A stretch of 64,000 bases of DNA from contig NW_020194515.1 of the NCBI RefSeq assembly GCF_002865645.1, positions 1,178,001 through 1,242,000 of the forward strand. The letters are read 5' to 3'. This document shows, piece by piece, positions 13,620 to 26,679 of the stretch. Both the position numbers and the translations under genes were made by a program. Each line of letters starts with the position of its first letter. Position 1 is the stretch's first letter. The stretch is from Hyaloscypha bicolor E (lineage: Eukaryota; Ascomycota; Leotiomycetes; Helotiales; Hyaloscyphaceae). The notes under the pieces were generated by a model. That model saw only the letters and a list, made by a program, of their open reading frames with translations. It was not told the origin of the DNA and made no database searches.

Positions 13620-15545
13620 ATAATAAGAACTTTTTTTAATCTAAAATAAAGCTTATTACCTTTAATTTCTTATATATTTTTTGAATTTTCCTTTTAACTA
13701 TTATTTATAACTTTTAGAGAATATTATTATTAGACTATTATTCTAGAAATCAAATAAGCTTTATTATTATTTATTTCTTATTATTATCTAATTATTACTA
13801 CTAGATAGTATTCTTAATATATGAAATTCTATTACTAGATTTTAGGAATTAAATATAAAGAATTTCTTTTAGTATAAAAATAAATAGGAAATTAAGAAAT
13901 TATCTTATAGACTTTTAATTCCGAACTATAATAATAAATAATAATTATATTTAAAATTAGAAAAAAAAGAAAAAAAGAAAAGAAGTCTTTTATATATATC
14001 TTACTAAACTAGAAATCTTTTAAAGGCTTTATTTGCCTTTTTAACTAGCTATTCTTATAGCTTATACTAGTCTAAAGCTCGATTATAATAATTATAGATC
14101 TCGACTTTAACTTGAATTATTATTATAAGTTTTTTTATAATACCTAAATAAACTTCCTAATTAGGAGTTATATATAGACGGAATAGCTAAACTAGAAGCC
14201 CTATAAAAAGAAAAAGAAATCTTATTAAATTTAATAATTATTTCTAAAAGTATTTAATAATATATAATTCTGGAAATCTATTAGATATTAGATAAGCTAG
14301 ATCTGCCTATTTAAAGCCTATTTTATATTAGAAAACCTACTTTCTCTTTAATATAACTATAGCTACTTTTAAAACTTATATTAAGGCTTAATTAGTATAT
14401 TATATATTCCTATTTCTATATAAAGAGAACTTCTTCTATATAGAACTTATTTCCTAATTAAGATACCGTTTTATTACTAGAAACTAATTACTTCTTTAAA
14501 AAGCTAATATAATTCACTAATTCTTATTATTAATCTATTTCTTACTATTAAATATTATCTAAATAATTCCTATATCTTTAATACTAATTCGGAATATCTA
14601 ATCTTTCTATATTCTATATTAATTTTAATATTAACTATTCTAAACTCAATAATAATATTATAAACCTTATTTATATTATTTTATAATTCTCTTTTCTATA
14701 TACTTTAATATCTTTAGTATTATTTTTATTAATATAGATATTACTTTAAAGTCCTAAATAACTAAATAGTTTTATATTATTTAAAGTTAATTCTAATAAG
14801 TACTAAATAAATATAATTAGCTTTTAGAAAAGATATAAATTAGTTTTAGAAAAAGTAATATCTTATTCTAAATTATTTCTTAATTCTATTATTCTAACTT
14901 TTTTTTTATTAATACTTACTTTATATTTTCTCTAATATCTTTAATATACTTATATACTTTACTTTTTATATATTTCCTATATTATTTCCCTTTTTTTATA
15001 CTATTTTTTAAGTTAATAGGGATATCTATAAATAAATAAGAGATTAGAATATACCTATATTATAAAATTCTTATTATTTCTTTCTATATTTTAATACTTT
15101 AGATATTACTATTATATTACTTTCTTATTTCCCTATTATTACTATTTAGTTTAATTTATTTTAATTATTTCCTTAATTATATTTCCTTAGATATATATAT
15201 TTATATTCTTTTCTATAATAGAAGCCTAATTTTATATTTTACTTTTTATAATTATTTCTAATTTATAACTATATTATCTTAAATATATTTAATTATTATA
15301 CCTATTTTCTCTATTATATATATTATTATTTCAGCTTTATTTTCTTACTAGAAAGAAAGAAAAACTCGAATATATATAATATATTTATATAATTTAAGAC
15401 TATTCTAATTTATTTTTTATTTTGAAATATATTTAAAAGAAATTCTTATAATCTTAAGAACCTTTAATTCTATAACCTATAATTATTATACTAATAATAT
15501 CTTTATAACCTATTAAGAATAACAAAATAGCTAAAGAATAGATTC
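13620..15545. other. Gypsy copy B, non-pol region downstream of integrase, no recognised domain
   Basis: Conserved among B, C (28,230-30,062 plus 33,597-33,900) and D (about 36,000-37,900), so it is an integral part of the family and not a chance insertion in one copy. Translation on the plus strand gives frames rich in RIP-type stops with no domain I recognise. Confidence 0.5.
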
Positions 15546-17900
15546 CTTAAGTTAGTAAAATATAATAGCTAGTTTTTATAAGCTATAGTATTATTAAAAG
15601 CCTATAAATTAATAATATTAAAGTTCAGAATATTAAAGAAGCTTAAATAGTTATAGAAGGCCTACTAATATTAGAAAAGATAACTATAATTACTAAATTC
15701 AATACAAATATTCTAGATAAGCTAAGTAATATATATAATAAGCTCTTAAAATAGAAAACCTTTATTAGAAACGAAACTAGATTAGAATTAATTAAGGAGA
15801 AGCTAAAGAACTACTAAGCTAATAATAAAGAATTCGAGAATATTATTAAAGGCATTTCTAAAGGCAAATAAAAGAAGCTTAATAAGATTAAGACTATAGT
15901 AAACGGTTTTAATACTAAGAATTAGAATAGAATTATATTATATAATAAAGCTTTTAGCTAATATATTAATAATATTTATAATAATCTTAATAAAAATATT
16001 TATAAGAAATTATATTTTCTTTTTAAAATAAAAGCTTTAGTATATAAAGCTATTTAGTTAATTAATAAAGCTATTTTAGAATATATTAAAAATAAGAAAT
16101 ATTAAAATACTAGTATATTTACTAAATCAGATATTACTAAGGTATTTAAATATACTAAAGCTATTTCGGAATATAGAGAATTAGAGTTTAAGCTACTATT
16201 AGCTAATAACCTTAAAGCTAGATAATATATCTTTAATACTTCCGGAATTCTAATTAAGGAAATTTATAGTAATAAGCCTTTTCCTGCTTTCTAAAATAAG
16301 CCTAAAGAATAAGCCTTTATTATAATTTCAGCTTTAATTTAACTGGATCTAGCTAAGAAAAATAGAGCTAATTTAGTAAAGCCTAGTAAGAAAACTACTA
16401 GTAAAGCTAATAGAACTAGTATAACTAGATAAGAGGAACTTAGTAAGAATAGAAAGTAATCTAAGCCTAAAACTTCTAATAAATAGTAGAAATCTGAGTA
16501 TTAGATTAAGTATAAAGTTAGTAAAATAATAAAAAGCGAGAAAGAGCTTTTTATACTAAAAAGAAAAATACTATCTAAAAAGACTTCCTTAATTATATCT
16601 AGAACTAAGAAGTAAAAAACTAGGAATATTAAGTCCGGAGAACTTAATAAAGATATCTAGCATACCTATAAAATACTAGCTAAATAGAAATTAATATTTA
16701 CTTAGTAAAATAAATATATTTTTAAGGAAATATATAATAGTATTATGAGATCTATTTATAAGTAAGAATACTATAGGGTTAATAATAAATTCCTTAAAGC
16801 TCCCTATATAATATATATTTAGTAATTTACTAATATTTTCTTTATTAATATATAAGAGATTAAGAATACTCTAAAGCTAGTTACTAAGATCTATAAAGTT
16901 ACTAAAGGCAAGAAGTATATTTCTATTATTTAGGTAAATAAGGAAATACGAGATTTCTTTTTTAAGAACTAGAAAATTAAGAAATATAGATATAAATATT
17001 ATATTTCTAATTAATTCCGCCCTAATCTATAGCTCTAATTTAATACTATAGTCCCTATTCCTGAGTCTAGTACTACTAATCTAGGTACTAATAGCTATAT
17101 TTATAAGAAGAATTATCTGAAATAAATTAAAAAGCTTAGTATTTAAGAGCTCTTAATAAAAGAAACAAAAATATTATAGTTTTATTTCTAAAAAGATAAT
17201 ATATTAATATATAAAGATCTTAGTAATAGCTATTTTATCTTAGTTTTTTAACTTTTAATAGCAAATCTATTAATATAGCTCGGATTTTATAAGATATTAA
17301 ATAAGTATCCTATTTATCTAGTTATTTATTTTTAGCTAGCCTAATATTTTATTTCTAGAAATATTAATTATAATTAGTATAAAGGTAATACTAAAGATCT
17401 GGCTATTATTAAAGCTTTAAATAGCGAATTCTATCTTAGTAAAAAATATTAGAATATTAGCTATATTTTTCTTATAGATTATAAGAAAACTATTACTTTT
17501 AATAAGAAGTTCTTTAAAAATATTAATTACTTCTCTATTTCTAATAAATTTAAGCTAGAAGTAACTAAGGAAATAGGTAAGTATTTATTAAAAATAATAG
17601 AAGAAAAGACTCTAAATATAGTTTATTTAACTAGATAAATAAATGCCTTTATCTAAATAATCTATAAGTCTAGAATTATAGGAAAGTATTAATTCTCGAA
17701 TAATATATAAATTAAAGAATAGGTTAATAATAATTTACTACTTAATAGGCCTTTTACTATAGTTCCTATAAGTCTAGTTACTATTAAGGATAAAATATAC
17801 AAAATAAAGTCTCTTATAAAGTTATTAAAGCCTCTTATCTAGAGCTTTCTTCTCTTATTAAAGATTAATTTAAGAATACTATAGATAATACGAAATTCAA
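15545..17900 (+). pseudogene. Extra 3' reading-frame relic of Gypsy copy B
   Basis: A single plus-strand frame stays readable for long stretches, interrupted mainly by TAG/TAA at positions compatible with mutated Gln or Trp codons. The product would be Lys/Asn/Ile-rich and partly coiled-coil-like in its first half (blocks LELIKEKLKNY, EFENIIKGISKG, EFKLLLANNLKARQY). I recognise no known domain; it is neither a chromodomain nor an obvious envelope protein with membrane spans. The same frame exists in C (33,850-34,349 and 45,991-48,300) and, with a 1.45-kb deletion, in D. It could be a displaced gag-like or accessory ORF. Confidence 0.5.
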
Positions 17901-18267
17901 AGAAGCTATCTATTTAGAGTATATTAGTATAATTTATAATATAATTCGCTATAATAAGCCTTTTTAATACCCTATAATAAAGGCAGAAATTAAATAATAA
18001 TTAAAGGCAAATACTAATTAATATAGAGAACTATATTAGATTTGGTATAAGAATATAGCTAAGCGGGTTCGGATTACTTTTAAGTAAGTTCGGAAATATA
18101 AAATAAGATTATTTAAAGGTAATAAGTCTTATTTTAGGTATATAGAAAAGAAATTAAATTAACTAATAAAGAAGAATCCTAAATATTTTATTATTTCGGA
18201 TTCTAAGTAGGATTTTTCTATTATTTTTGGTATTTAGGAAATAAATATAAATAAATAAGAAATCAGA

Positions 18268-18570
18268 TATAATATAATAGGCTATACTTATTAAAAATTA
18301 TATTATTTTGGCGGTTTTAAGGTTTAGGTTATATAATAAAGGCTATAGCCTTTTATATATAACTTGCGGAAATTATATAAGAAAGCTAGTTTTTTTATAA
18401 ACTTAGAGAATAATTCTTTATAAATATTTAATTAATTAAGCTTTTATATATTATATACTATTTATATTTTATTATTTATGCTTTTAATTTATTATTTTAC
18501 TATTAAATTACGTTTTATATTCTAGTATACTTTATATAAGTTTTTGTCTTATTATAGTTTCCTTTTTATA
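18268..18570 (+). repeat. 3' LTR of Gypsy copy B
   Basis: Direct repeat of 5,509-5,811, slightly less mutated (it retains GGCGGTTTT where the 5' copy has AGTAGTTTT). It ends ...CCTTTTTATA, and Copia sequence begins immediately after. Confidence 0.85.
18328..18363. repeat. 36-bp near-palindrome, copy 3 (Gypsy B 3' LTR)
   Basis: Same relative place as in the 5' LTR; centre GGCTATAGCC. Confidence 0.85.
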
Positions 18571-19060
18571 ATAGGAAAATATTATAAAAAAGAAAATTAT
18601 ATTTAAAAGATTATAGCCTTTAATATATAACTAAAATCTTAATAAGTAATATAAATATATAAAGTATTTAGAAAATCTAGTATTAGGCCAAATTAGGGAA
18701 TTTATATATAATTAGAGAAAGATACTATTTTTTTATGTTTTTAGAAAGTTTCTAGTATTAGTATAGCTATTTCTTTAGAAGTTATATATATAGTTATAAG
18801 ATACGGGATATAGAATATAGGTAATAGGATATAAGTAATAGAATATAAGATACGAAATATAGTTATATAACCTTATATTCTATTAGTAACTTAATTAGTA
18901 AACTAGATTTCTTTAGGCTTAGTAAATTTAGGAATTATATATTAATACTATAATACTATAATTCTTATTTCTAAATAAAAATAACTTTACTAACTAATAT
19001 AACTAGTATTTTTATACTTATATAATAGTATTATATATTATTAGTAAACTAATACTAATT
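18571..19060 (+). repeat. Shared Copia LTR (3' of copy A, 5' of copy A')
   Basis: Matches 24,638-25,130 along its length. It contains a variant of the 36-bp palindrome at 18,596-18,631 and a short tandem repeat (AGGATATAAGTAAT type) near 18,820-18,845. The left boundary cannot be separated from copy A's internal end because both flanks are homologous there. Confidence 0.78.
18596..18631. repeat. 36-bp near-palindrome, copy 4 (Copia LTR)
   Basis: Mutated copy with the right arm TATATAAC intact and centre GATTATAGCC. Confidence 0.75.
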
Positions 19061-19544
19061 AGTTTATATATATAAATTAGAGAAGATTTTAGATTAGTCC
19101 TAAAAATATTTAGTAGCCTAAAATAAATCTAGTCTATTCTATATTAAAGAAAGAAATTACTTATTAACTTTATAAAAGTATTTAGTAGCCTATAAAAAAG
19201 ATATTTAGTTTTTACTAATTAATAAGTAATTAGCCATTTAATTAATTATTTATTTAATTTCTATTATTTTTTAAAACTAACTTCTTTTAGCTTTAAGACT
19301 ATTTTCTTAGAAACTATCTTTTTTACTTATATAATACTCGTATTTATAGGACCCTCTTTCCGAAATATATATTCTATATATGCCCTTAAAGCTCTTTAAT
19401 TACTACTTCGATTTTACTATTAAATTAAGTTCTTTAAGTTTTAGACTCTCCCGGAATTATAATATTTTACTTTCTAAATTTCTTATTATAAATGAAATAT
19501 TTAAGAGTAAAATATTTACTTTAATATTTTACTAGATATCTGGT

Positions 19545-19660
19545 ATCTTAATTATTAGGTATCTAATATCTTAATAACCAGGCATCTGGTATCTTAATTA
19601 AGTATCTGAACTAGATATTTAATATCTAAATCAGGTATTTAAACTAGGTATCTAGATATC
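19545..19660. repeat. GATATC/GGTATCT minisatellite in Copia A' leader
   Basis: Counterpart of the array at 430-605, with a different unit number and spacing. Confidence 0.65.
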
Positions 19661-19789
19661 TTTATTACTAAATCCTTTCTATAAACCTATTACAAACTAC
19701 TTTATCTTTAAATTGCTCTTATTATAAATCATATATATATACTAGAGAGAACCTGAACTCGGTTTAGTATAAATACTAATAAGGGAAAG

Positions 19790-22700
19790 AAGCTAATTAA
19801 GAAATAGGAGAATAGTATTAACCCGGTAACTATAATAAAGGCTAAACTTCAGAAATATATAATTACTAAAATATATTAGTATATCTTATATAAAAAAAGT
19901 AATAATAATCTATAGGATTTATTTTAGGATAACTTTAAAAACTTTAATACTATAATATATAGTTTAATAAACTATATATTTATATAGAATCTTTAAGTCT
20001 AACTTTAGTATAGTAATATCTATATTAAATAGAATTATAGAAACCTTACTATTATATAATTCTTTATTAATCTTACTTAAGAAAAAATAAAAAATAAAAG
20101 AAATAAAACTAATATTATTAATAATAGTCTAATTAGAATAGATTTTCTTTAGGAACCTATTATATTAGTTTATTTTATTCTAGATAGAACTAGATATAAA
20201 GGAACTAGATAATCTTAGTCGAGAAATTAAGCTATTTATTTATTTTCTCTAAATTAAGGCTATTTACTACTTTTATTTTTATTATTACTAGTATTACTAC
20301 TAAATCCGAACTATTATTAATTAATACTTATTATTTCTACTAAAAAGCTTATTAGGGAAATAATAAAGATATATTCTAAAATATAGAAATATAATAGAAC
20401 TAATAGTAGTTTTAATTATAAACTTACTATTTTCCTTAATATTTACTAATATATAAAGCTTCTAGAAAAGGTACTAGTAAGAGCTTTTCCTATTATATTA
20501 AAGGGCCTAATATAAGACTATTTCTATAATAACTAACTTTCAAGCTATATATATAAAGAGGCCTATATAAATATTTATAGCTTCTTTAAAGGCCCCGGTT
20601 TCTATTATTAAAATTTAGATAAATAAAATACTATTATCTTAGTAACTATAATAGTAAAGAATTCTAAAAAAAAAAATATTTAATCTTATCTAAATACTAA
20701 TTAATAATCTATATAAATTATAATATAGCCTTATTCCTGCTTTATAAAGTATTGAATTCCTATATAATAAAATTATTATCTCTTATTAAGGCTTACTAGT
20801 ATACTAATATATAGTCTCGAATTTTCTTAATAATCTCGGCTAGCTTATTAATAAGCTCTAATTATCTATTACTACTTATAAGAAAAAATAATAAATTACT
20901 ACTAAAATCTACTTTACTAATTAATAATACTATTCTTAAAACCCTCTAAACTACTATTTATTTGGAAATTATTAATATAGACCTAGCTATAATTTCGGAA
21001 CTCGTAATAATTATTCTAAGCTCTATAATTATAATAATTATATTCCAAAGTTATATTTTATATATAAGAGACCCGAATACTACTTATAGAAATATATACT
21101 AGAGAAATAAGAGACTAAGAAGGCTTAATTCAAGAGTAAAAACATTTACTAATTTAGATTTCAAAATACTCGTAACTTTAATAAATACTTTAGTAATATT
21201 TATATATAATATATTACCGAATTTAAAAGAGAAAAAGAGAATAAAAGTAATAAGAATAAACTAGTAAATAATACTTTTAAAGCCTTATTAGTAAAAACGA
21301 ATAAAGAAAAGAAATATTATTCTAATTCCTATTTTATTTTTATTAAGAGCTTTCTAGTTATTTTTATAGCCTCTACTTCTATTATTTCTATAACTAATAC
21401 TTTTATAAATAACCTTACTTCTCTTTCTCTTATATATTAGATAATAGGCGAAAACTATATCCTAGAGCCTACTAAATAAATAGAGGATATCCAGATATTT
21501 ATAATTAATAATATATTAAAATATAATACTTATTATTTTTATAAAGTTATAATTAATACCGGAGTCTCTAGATTCTTAACTACTAATTCTAACTAATTCC
21601 AAGCTTTATAGTAGACTAATAATAGTATTAAACTTAATGAAATTACTAAAGATTAAGTTAATATCTAGTTTAGTATTAGATTTATAATAATAAGAATACT
21701 AATTAGGTAAGTATAATTCTATATTATATTTATAAAGACTTTATTCTTATTTAGCTTAGCTAATATAAATAAGCTAGGAGTTTACTTTAATAATCTTACT
21801 AATTATCTTATTACTTTTACTAGATGTTTTATATCTATAATATAATATTTTAGATATTTTATTTTATTTTAAAATACTATTTTATAAAGCTTTATTTCCG
21901 AATTCTTTATTTATAATTCCTGCTTTCTTATAAAAATCAAATTATAATATTTATATTACTATTTTAGTTATTTATTTATTAATAAGCTCCGAAATATACT
22001 AGAATAAGTAGGCTATAATATTAATATAAAAGCCCTTAAGTATCTTATAAAGTATTATAAGTAATATTAGAAATTCGGATAATTATTAGGATAATTTAAG
22101 TTTAACTTAAGAAATAATATTAGCTTTAACTATTTTATTATTATTAATATTTTCTATATTTCTAGTAAGCCTATACTTTATATTATTAATAAAAGTACTT
22201 AATATTAAGCCGGCTAATAGCTTTAAAATATTAGTATATTATATATTTAAGATATCCTAAAGTAATATTAGATTAATATTTATTTAGGCTCTCCTAATTA
22301 GATTATAGTAAATACCAGAAAGTAGTTTACTAATAAGAAGTTTACTTAGCTTATAAATACTATAGGAACTAAGGTCAAAATTATTTCTATAGAAACTTAT
22401 AATTCCGTTAGAATTATAGAATATTACTATAGTTTAATTTAATATACTTATCTTATTATTATAGCCAAAATTATTAGAATTAATAAGGATACTATACTCT
22501 AAATAGCTTTTAAGGCTATTAATAATTTTATTAGACCTAATAGTATTATTCTAATTCTTTTAGTTTATAGTACTTTATTTTAAATAACTAAATATAATAC
22601 CTTATTACTAATTAGATTATAGTAATTAGTAGTATTTAAAAAGATAATAGTAGAAATTCAGAAGCTTTAAGCTAGATACTAGATTATAAATATTTTAAAT

Positions 22701-24580
22701 ACCCGAAATAGTCCTAGTATTACTAATATTTATAAATTTCCTTTAAATTCAAATATTCTTATATAATATAAAGGAAATACTAGTTAATCTAGTAGTTAGA
22801 ATAGGCCATATAAGCTAGTAGCCATTAATAAAGAGAACTATATACTAGCTCTACTATATAGTAATACTACTTTTTATTTAATCTCTATAAAGCTCTTTTA
22901 TATAGGAGATATTAAGGTTATTACTAATAGCCCCGAACCTAAACCTGTTCCCGAACTTTATAATAAGGCTAAAGGTAATATAGGTATAATTTCTTCTATT
23001 ATTCTTACTATTTTACTAAAGTACGGCAGAAAATACTCTTATAAGAATCCGGATATTATAGTATTTCTATAAGATAATAACCTGTATAAGAACTCTTATT
23101 AAGTTAAAGTTATTAGCTTTCTAGAAAAAAGTATATTTGAGATTATTTCTAGATCTCAAGTACTAAAGAAAATATATATCTTTAATTCCCGGTTTATTAA
23201 TAAAATCAAAAATAAGAATATAGAGAGAGAGCTTAAGAAGTTAAGACTAGTTATCTAGGCTTATAATAATAGTAAGAAATATATAATATTAATATAATTA
23301 CTTACTATTTAATATATTAGCTAGAGAATTATTCTTAATATTACTACTATAATAATAGATATTACGGAACTATATTTATATAATATCTTATAAGCTTATA
23401 TCTAATTAATAATCCTACTTAACTATAATTTTTATATTAACTTACCTTATAAGCTTATTAGAGAGCTAAATCTAAATAATAATTTGGTTCTAAAGGTTAT
23501 AAAACTATTATATAGTATACCGGAAGCTAGGAACTACTAGTTTAAAACTTATTACTCCTACTATATTAATAAGCTTTCTATAAAATAGTTAACTTATAAC
23601 TCTTGCCTCTTTTATAATAAGTAATTCTTTGGAATTATTAGCCTTTAAACTAATAATACTTATTTATTAGAAATAATAATTTTATAAAAACGAAATAACT
23701 AAAGCTTTAAGAAACTAAGTTCTTAGTCAAGAAATATAAATGCCTTATTATTAACTATAATCTCAAGTTTAATAGAGGTATTATTTATATAAATACTATT
23801 AGAATTACTTTTATATAAGAATACTTATATAAAAACCTCTAAACTATTTCTATAAAAAATACTACTATTATAAGTAGTAGGGGTACTATTTATTAAGATT
23901 TCTCTATTAAAGACTAATATATTACCTAATATACTAGAGGAGTATATATTATATTAGTCTATTAACTAGAAGCTTTATATAACCTATTAATTGCGGCTCA
24001 GGCTATTAAATCCTCGGAAACTAATATAAAAGCACTTAATAAGTATATTTAATAGCAAATTAAGAATATTACTAGAGGACTAAGATTTATAAAGCTAGTA
24101 AAGAAGTTCTTATATTTAATTATTTTTATAAATACTTTATTTATAAATAATAGAGATCTCTTTTCCTAAATCAAATATATTCTAGTTCTAGTAAACGGAA
24201 CTAGATATACTAATATTATTTACTAGTTCTCTATTAAATATAAGAGAGTTACTAGAAGTATTCTAGCTTCGGAACTCTATAATATGGCTTATGATTTTAA
24301 TATAGGTACTTTAATTAAATCTATAATTAATAAAGTACTAGAAATAGAACTATTACTAGTAATTTATACGAATTCGAAGTTATTATATAAATACCTGATT
24401 AAATTAGAAACTATTCGAGAAAAGTATCTAATAATTAATATAATATGCCTTTACTAGGTATATAAATAACGAGAGATTATAGAAGTTAAATGAATTAAAA
24501 AAGAATTGAATCCTGCTAATTTCATAATAAAATTAAAGCTAATAAATGCCCTCAAGTACCTAATTAATATAAATACTATA
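19790..24580 (+). pseudogene. Copia gag-pol relic, copy A'
   Basis: Slightly better preserved than copy A. The gag end carries a knuckle-like block near 21,053-21,110. The protease site near 21,555 reads NTGVS, with only the Asp mutated. Integrase remains lie at about 22,270-22,850, RT at 23,140-23,680 with a 'LKVIKLLYSIPEARN' block near 23,500, and RNase H at 24,150-24,540 ending in an 'NPANF' block near 24,510. RIP-type stops throughout rule out function. The domain order fits Copia (Pseudoviridae-like) elements widespread in Pezizomycotina. Confidence 0.82.
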
Positions 24581-24637
24581 TAATTAGATATAGAGAAATA
24601 GGTCGAGTATAAATAGGGCAAGAAATAAATATATAAG

Positions 24638-25130
24638 ATAGGAGAATATTATAGAAGAAGAAGTTATATATAAAAGGCTATAGCCTTTAGTATATAACTA
24701 AAACCTTAGAAATAATATAAATATATAGAGTATTTGGGAAATCTGGTACTAGGCCGGATTAGGGAATTTATATATAATTAGAGAAAGATACTATTTTTTC
24801 GCGTTTTTAGAAAGTTTCTAGTATTAGTATAGCTATTTCTTTAGAAGTCACATATATAATTATAGGATACGGAATATAGGATATAGGTAATAGGATATAA
24901 GTAATAGGATATAAGTAATAGGATATAAGATACGGAATATAGTTATATAACCTTATATCCTATTAGTAACTTGACTAGTAAACTAGACTTCTTTAGGCTT
25001 AGCAAATTTAGGAATTATATATTAATACTATAATACTATAATTCTTATTTCTAAATAAAAATAACTTTACTAACTAATATAACTAGTATTTCTATACCTA
25101 TATAATAGTATTATATATTACTAGTAAACT
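24638..25130 (+). repeat. 3' LTR of Copia A'
   Basis: Direct repeat of 18,571-19,060. Its internal tandem array (about 24,870-24,930) has one more 14-bp unit than the left LTR. The right end abuts Gypsy C sequence at TAGATACTTATAATAG. Confidence 0.78.
24663..24698. repeat. 36-bp near-palindrome, copy 5 (Copia 3' LTR)
   Basis: One of the cleanest copies: arms GTTATATA/TATATAAC, inner arms AAAGGC/GCCTTT, centre TATA. It lies close to the LTR start. Confidence 0.85.
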
Positions 25131-26300
25131 AATATAGATACTTATAATAGAAATTTAATTATATTTATAATATTTCTAGAATTATTAAAAATAATTATAT
25201 TATTTTAAAAAGTTATTAATTCTATTATATAATTTATATAAATTATTATAACTATTTTAGAAAATCTATTTTCTAAAATTACTATATTATTTATTAATAA
25301 TATTAGAATAAAGAAATCTTATATAAATTATAATAAATATTTTATTTTACTTAATATTTAATATTTTATATTTAAATATCTTTAAAATCTAAATATAATC
25401 TTAGATAAAATTAAATAAATTAAAGCTAATATTAGAGAAAAATTATAGTTCTATTATAATAATATAATTATTATTAGCTTCATTTATAAAGTACTTAAAA
25501 GAAGTCTTTTAAACTTAAAAATTATTAAGATCTTAAAATAGAAATATTATAATAATATAGCTAAAAATAAAGTATTTATTAGAATTATTATTTATTATTA
25601 TATTTGAATTAAAGGCTTTATAATTATTACTTAATAAGAAAAGATATAATATAGAAATAAGGTAATAAGTAAATATAAGCTATATATATTCTTTTAAAAA
25701 AACTTATTATTATTTTAATATTCTATAAGTTATATTGTAATTTATTAGAAAATTAGGAAATAATTATATTAGTAATAAATATTAACCTAGATAAATAGGA
25801 TAGAACTTTTAGCTAATATAATAATAGAGGAAAAAAGAGAATTATATAATATAAATCTGAAATCTGAAATAATATTAAATAGAAATATAATACTATTAAA
25901 AAAAATACTAAAAACTAGTAAAATATTTATAGAAAGTATAATTCTAACTATATGAAATTTATTTTATTCTTAAATTAGATATTAATATATTTATTATATA
26001 GTTAAATAAAGCAGCTATAGATTTTCTTAAAGCTCTAGTTATTTATTAGCTAATATAAATTCAATTATTTGATTTTGAAATCAAGTATATTAAAGAAATT
26101 AAATATATTATTATTAATAAATTATTAAAATACTTATAGTAAAAAGGTAATATAGAAGATAATAAGAATATTAATAAATAATTAGTAATAAAGCTTAATA
26201 TTATTAAAATAGTATTTATTAAACGAAAAGTTTAATTAAAGGAAATAATTCTAGTTTAATTATATAATATTATTTTAAGAAATTAGATTTCTAAAATCTT

Positions 26301-26548
26301 TATTAGATATAACGGCAGGAATAGAGTAATGGAACGAGGCTCAAAGATTAATAATTTCCTATATCTTGAGAATTTAAAGCTAAGGAGGAAGGAGTGAGGT
26401 GTGGCAGTAGATAAGTAGGTATGGCCAAGATTACTGGAACACCGAGCTTTGGAAGCGAGCTTGGTTTGAATCATAGCTTGGAACCTTAGCTGAAACTAAC
26501 CCCTTTGGCTAAAACCAATCATGTAATACCAGCCATTATATTAGATAT
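26301..26548. repeat. 10-bp target-site duplication TATTAGATAT around the 228-bp element
   Basis: TATTAGATAT occurs exactly at 26,301-26,310 and 26,539-26,548. Copy B has the uninterrupted target near 11,946-11,955. Confidence 0.75.
26311..26538. mobile_element. 228-bp non-autonomous DNA transposon (MULE-like by target duplication)
   Basis: Absent from the matching place in copies B and D. The ends are degenerate inverted repeats: AACGGCAGGAAT on the left against AATGGCTGGTAT read inward from the right (9 of 12). A 10-bp duplication flanks it; Mutator-like elements typically make 8-11 bp duplications. Its GC content is much higher than the surrounding RIP-mutated DNA, and TG/CA steps are frequent, so it arrived after the host copy was mutated or was too short to be recognised. 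It has no convincing coding capacity. Confidence 0.65.
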
Positions 26549-26643
26549 TTAAATAATAGAATTCAGTTATTAGAAATTAATAATTAAAGTCTTATTATAT
26601 CTAGAAGGGAATTAATAATATTAAAAAATAATAATATCCGAAA

Positions 26644-26679
26644 GTTATATAATAAAGACTATAATTTTTTATATATAAT
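26644..26679. repeat. 36-bp near-palindrome, copy 6 (inside Gypsy C)
   Basis: Homologous position to 12,048-12,083 in B; the centre is eroded by C-to-T and G-to-A changes. Confidence 0.7.

Larger units (their letters stand above)
5509..18570 (+). mobile_element. Gypsy LTR retrotransposon copy B, full length with both LTRs, RIP-degraded
   Basis: Two direct copies of a 303-bp LTR bound a 13.06-kb unit. Related copies are C (25,131-49,025, plus) and D (34,350-45,990, minus). It was inserted within copy A's 3' end: Copia sequence stops at 5,509 and resumes at 18,571 in the same register as the second Copia unit. Layout: LTR, gag-like frame, protease, RT, RNase H, integrase, about 4.6 kb of extra sequence including a further plus-strand reading-frame relic, LTR. 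The target duplication is unclear because RIP has altered the flanks; LTR ends are good to about 2 bp. Confidence 0.88.
18571..25130 (+). mobile_element. Second Copia unit (copy A'), LTR-internal-LTR, RIP-degraded
   Basis: Direct repeats of about 490 bp at 18,571-19,060 and 24,638-25,130 bound an internal region homologous to 1-5,508. Because copy A's internal region runs (through Gypsy B) straight into the left repeat, that LTR serves both as the 3' LTR of A and the 5' LTR of A'. Immediately right of 25,130 the sequence becomes the interior of Gypsy C (homologous to B at about 10,758), consistent with insertion of the Copia array into C. Confidence 0.82.

Noticed and set aside
26283..26474. 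Minus-strand frame of 63 residues
   Set aside because: It crosses the edge of the 228-bp transposon and its duplication and has no coding character.
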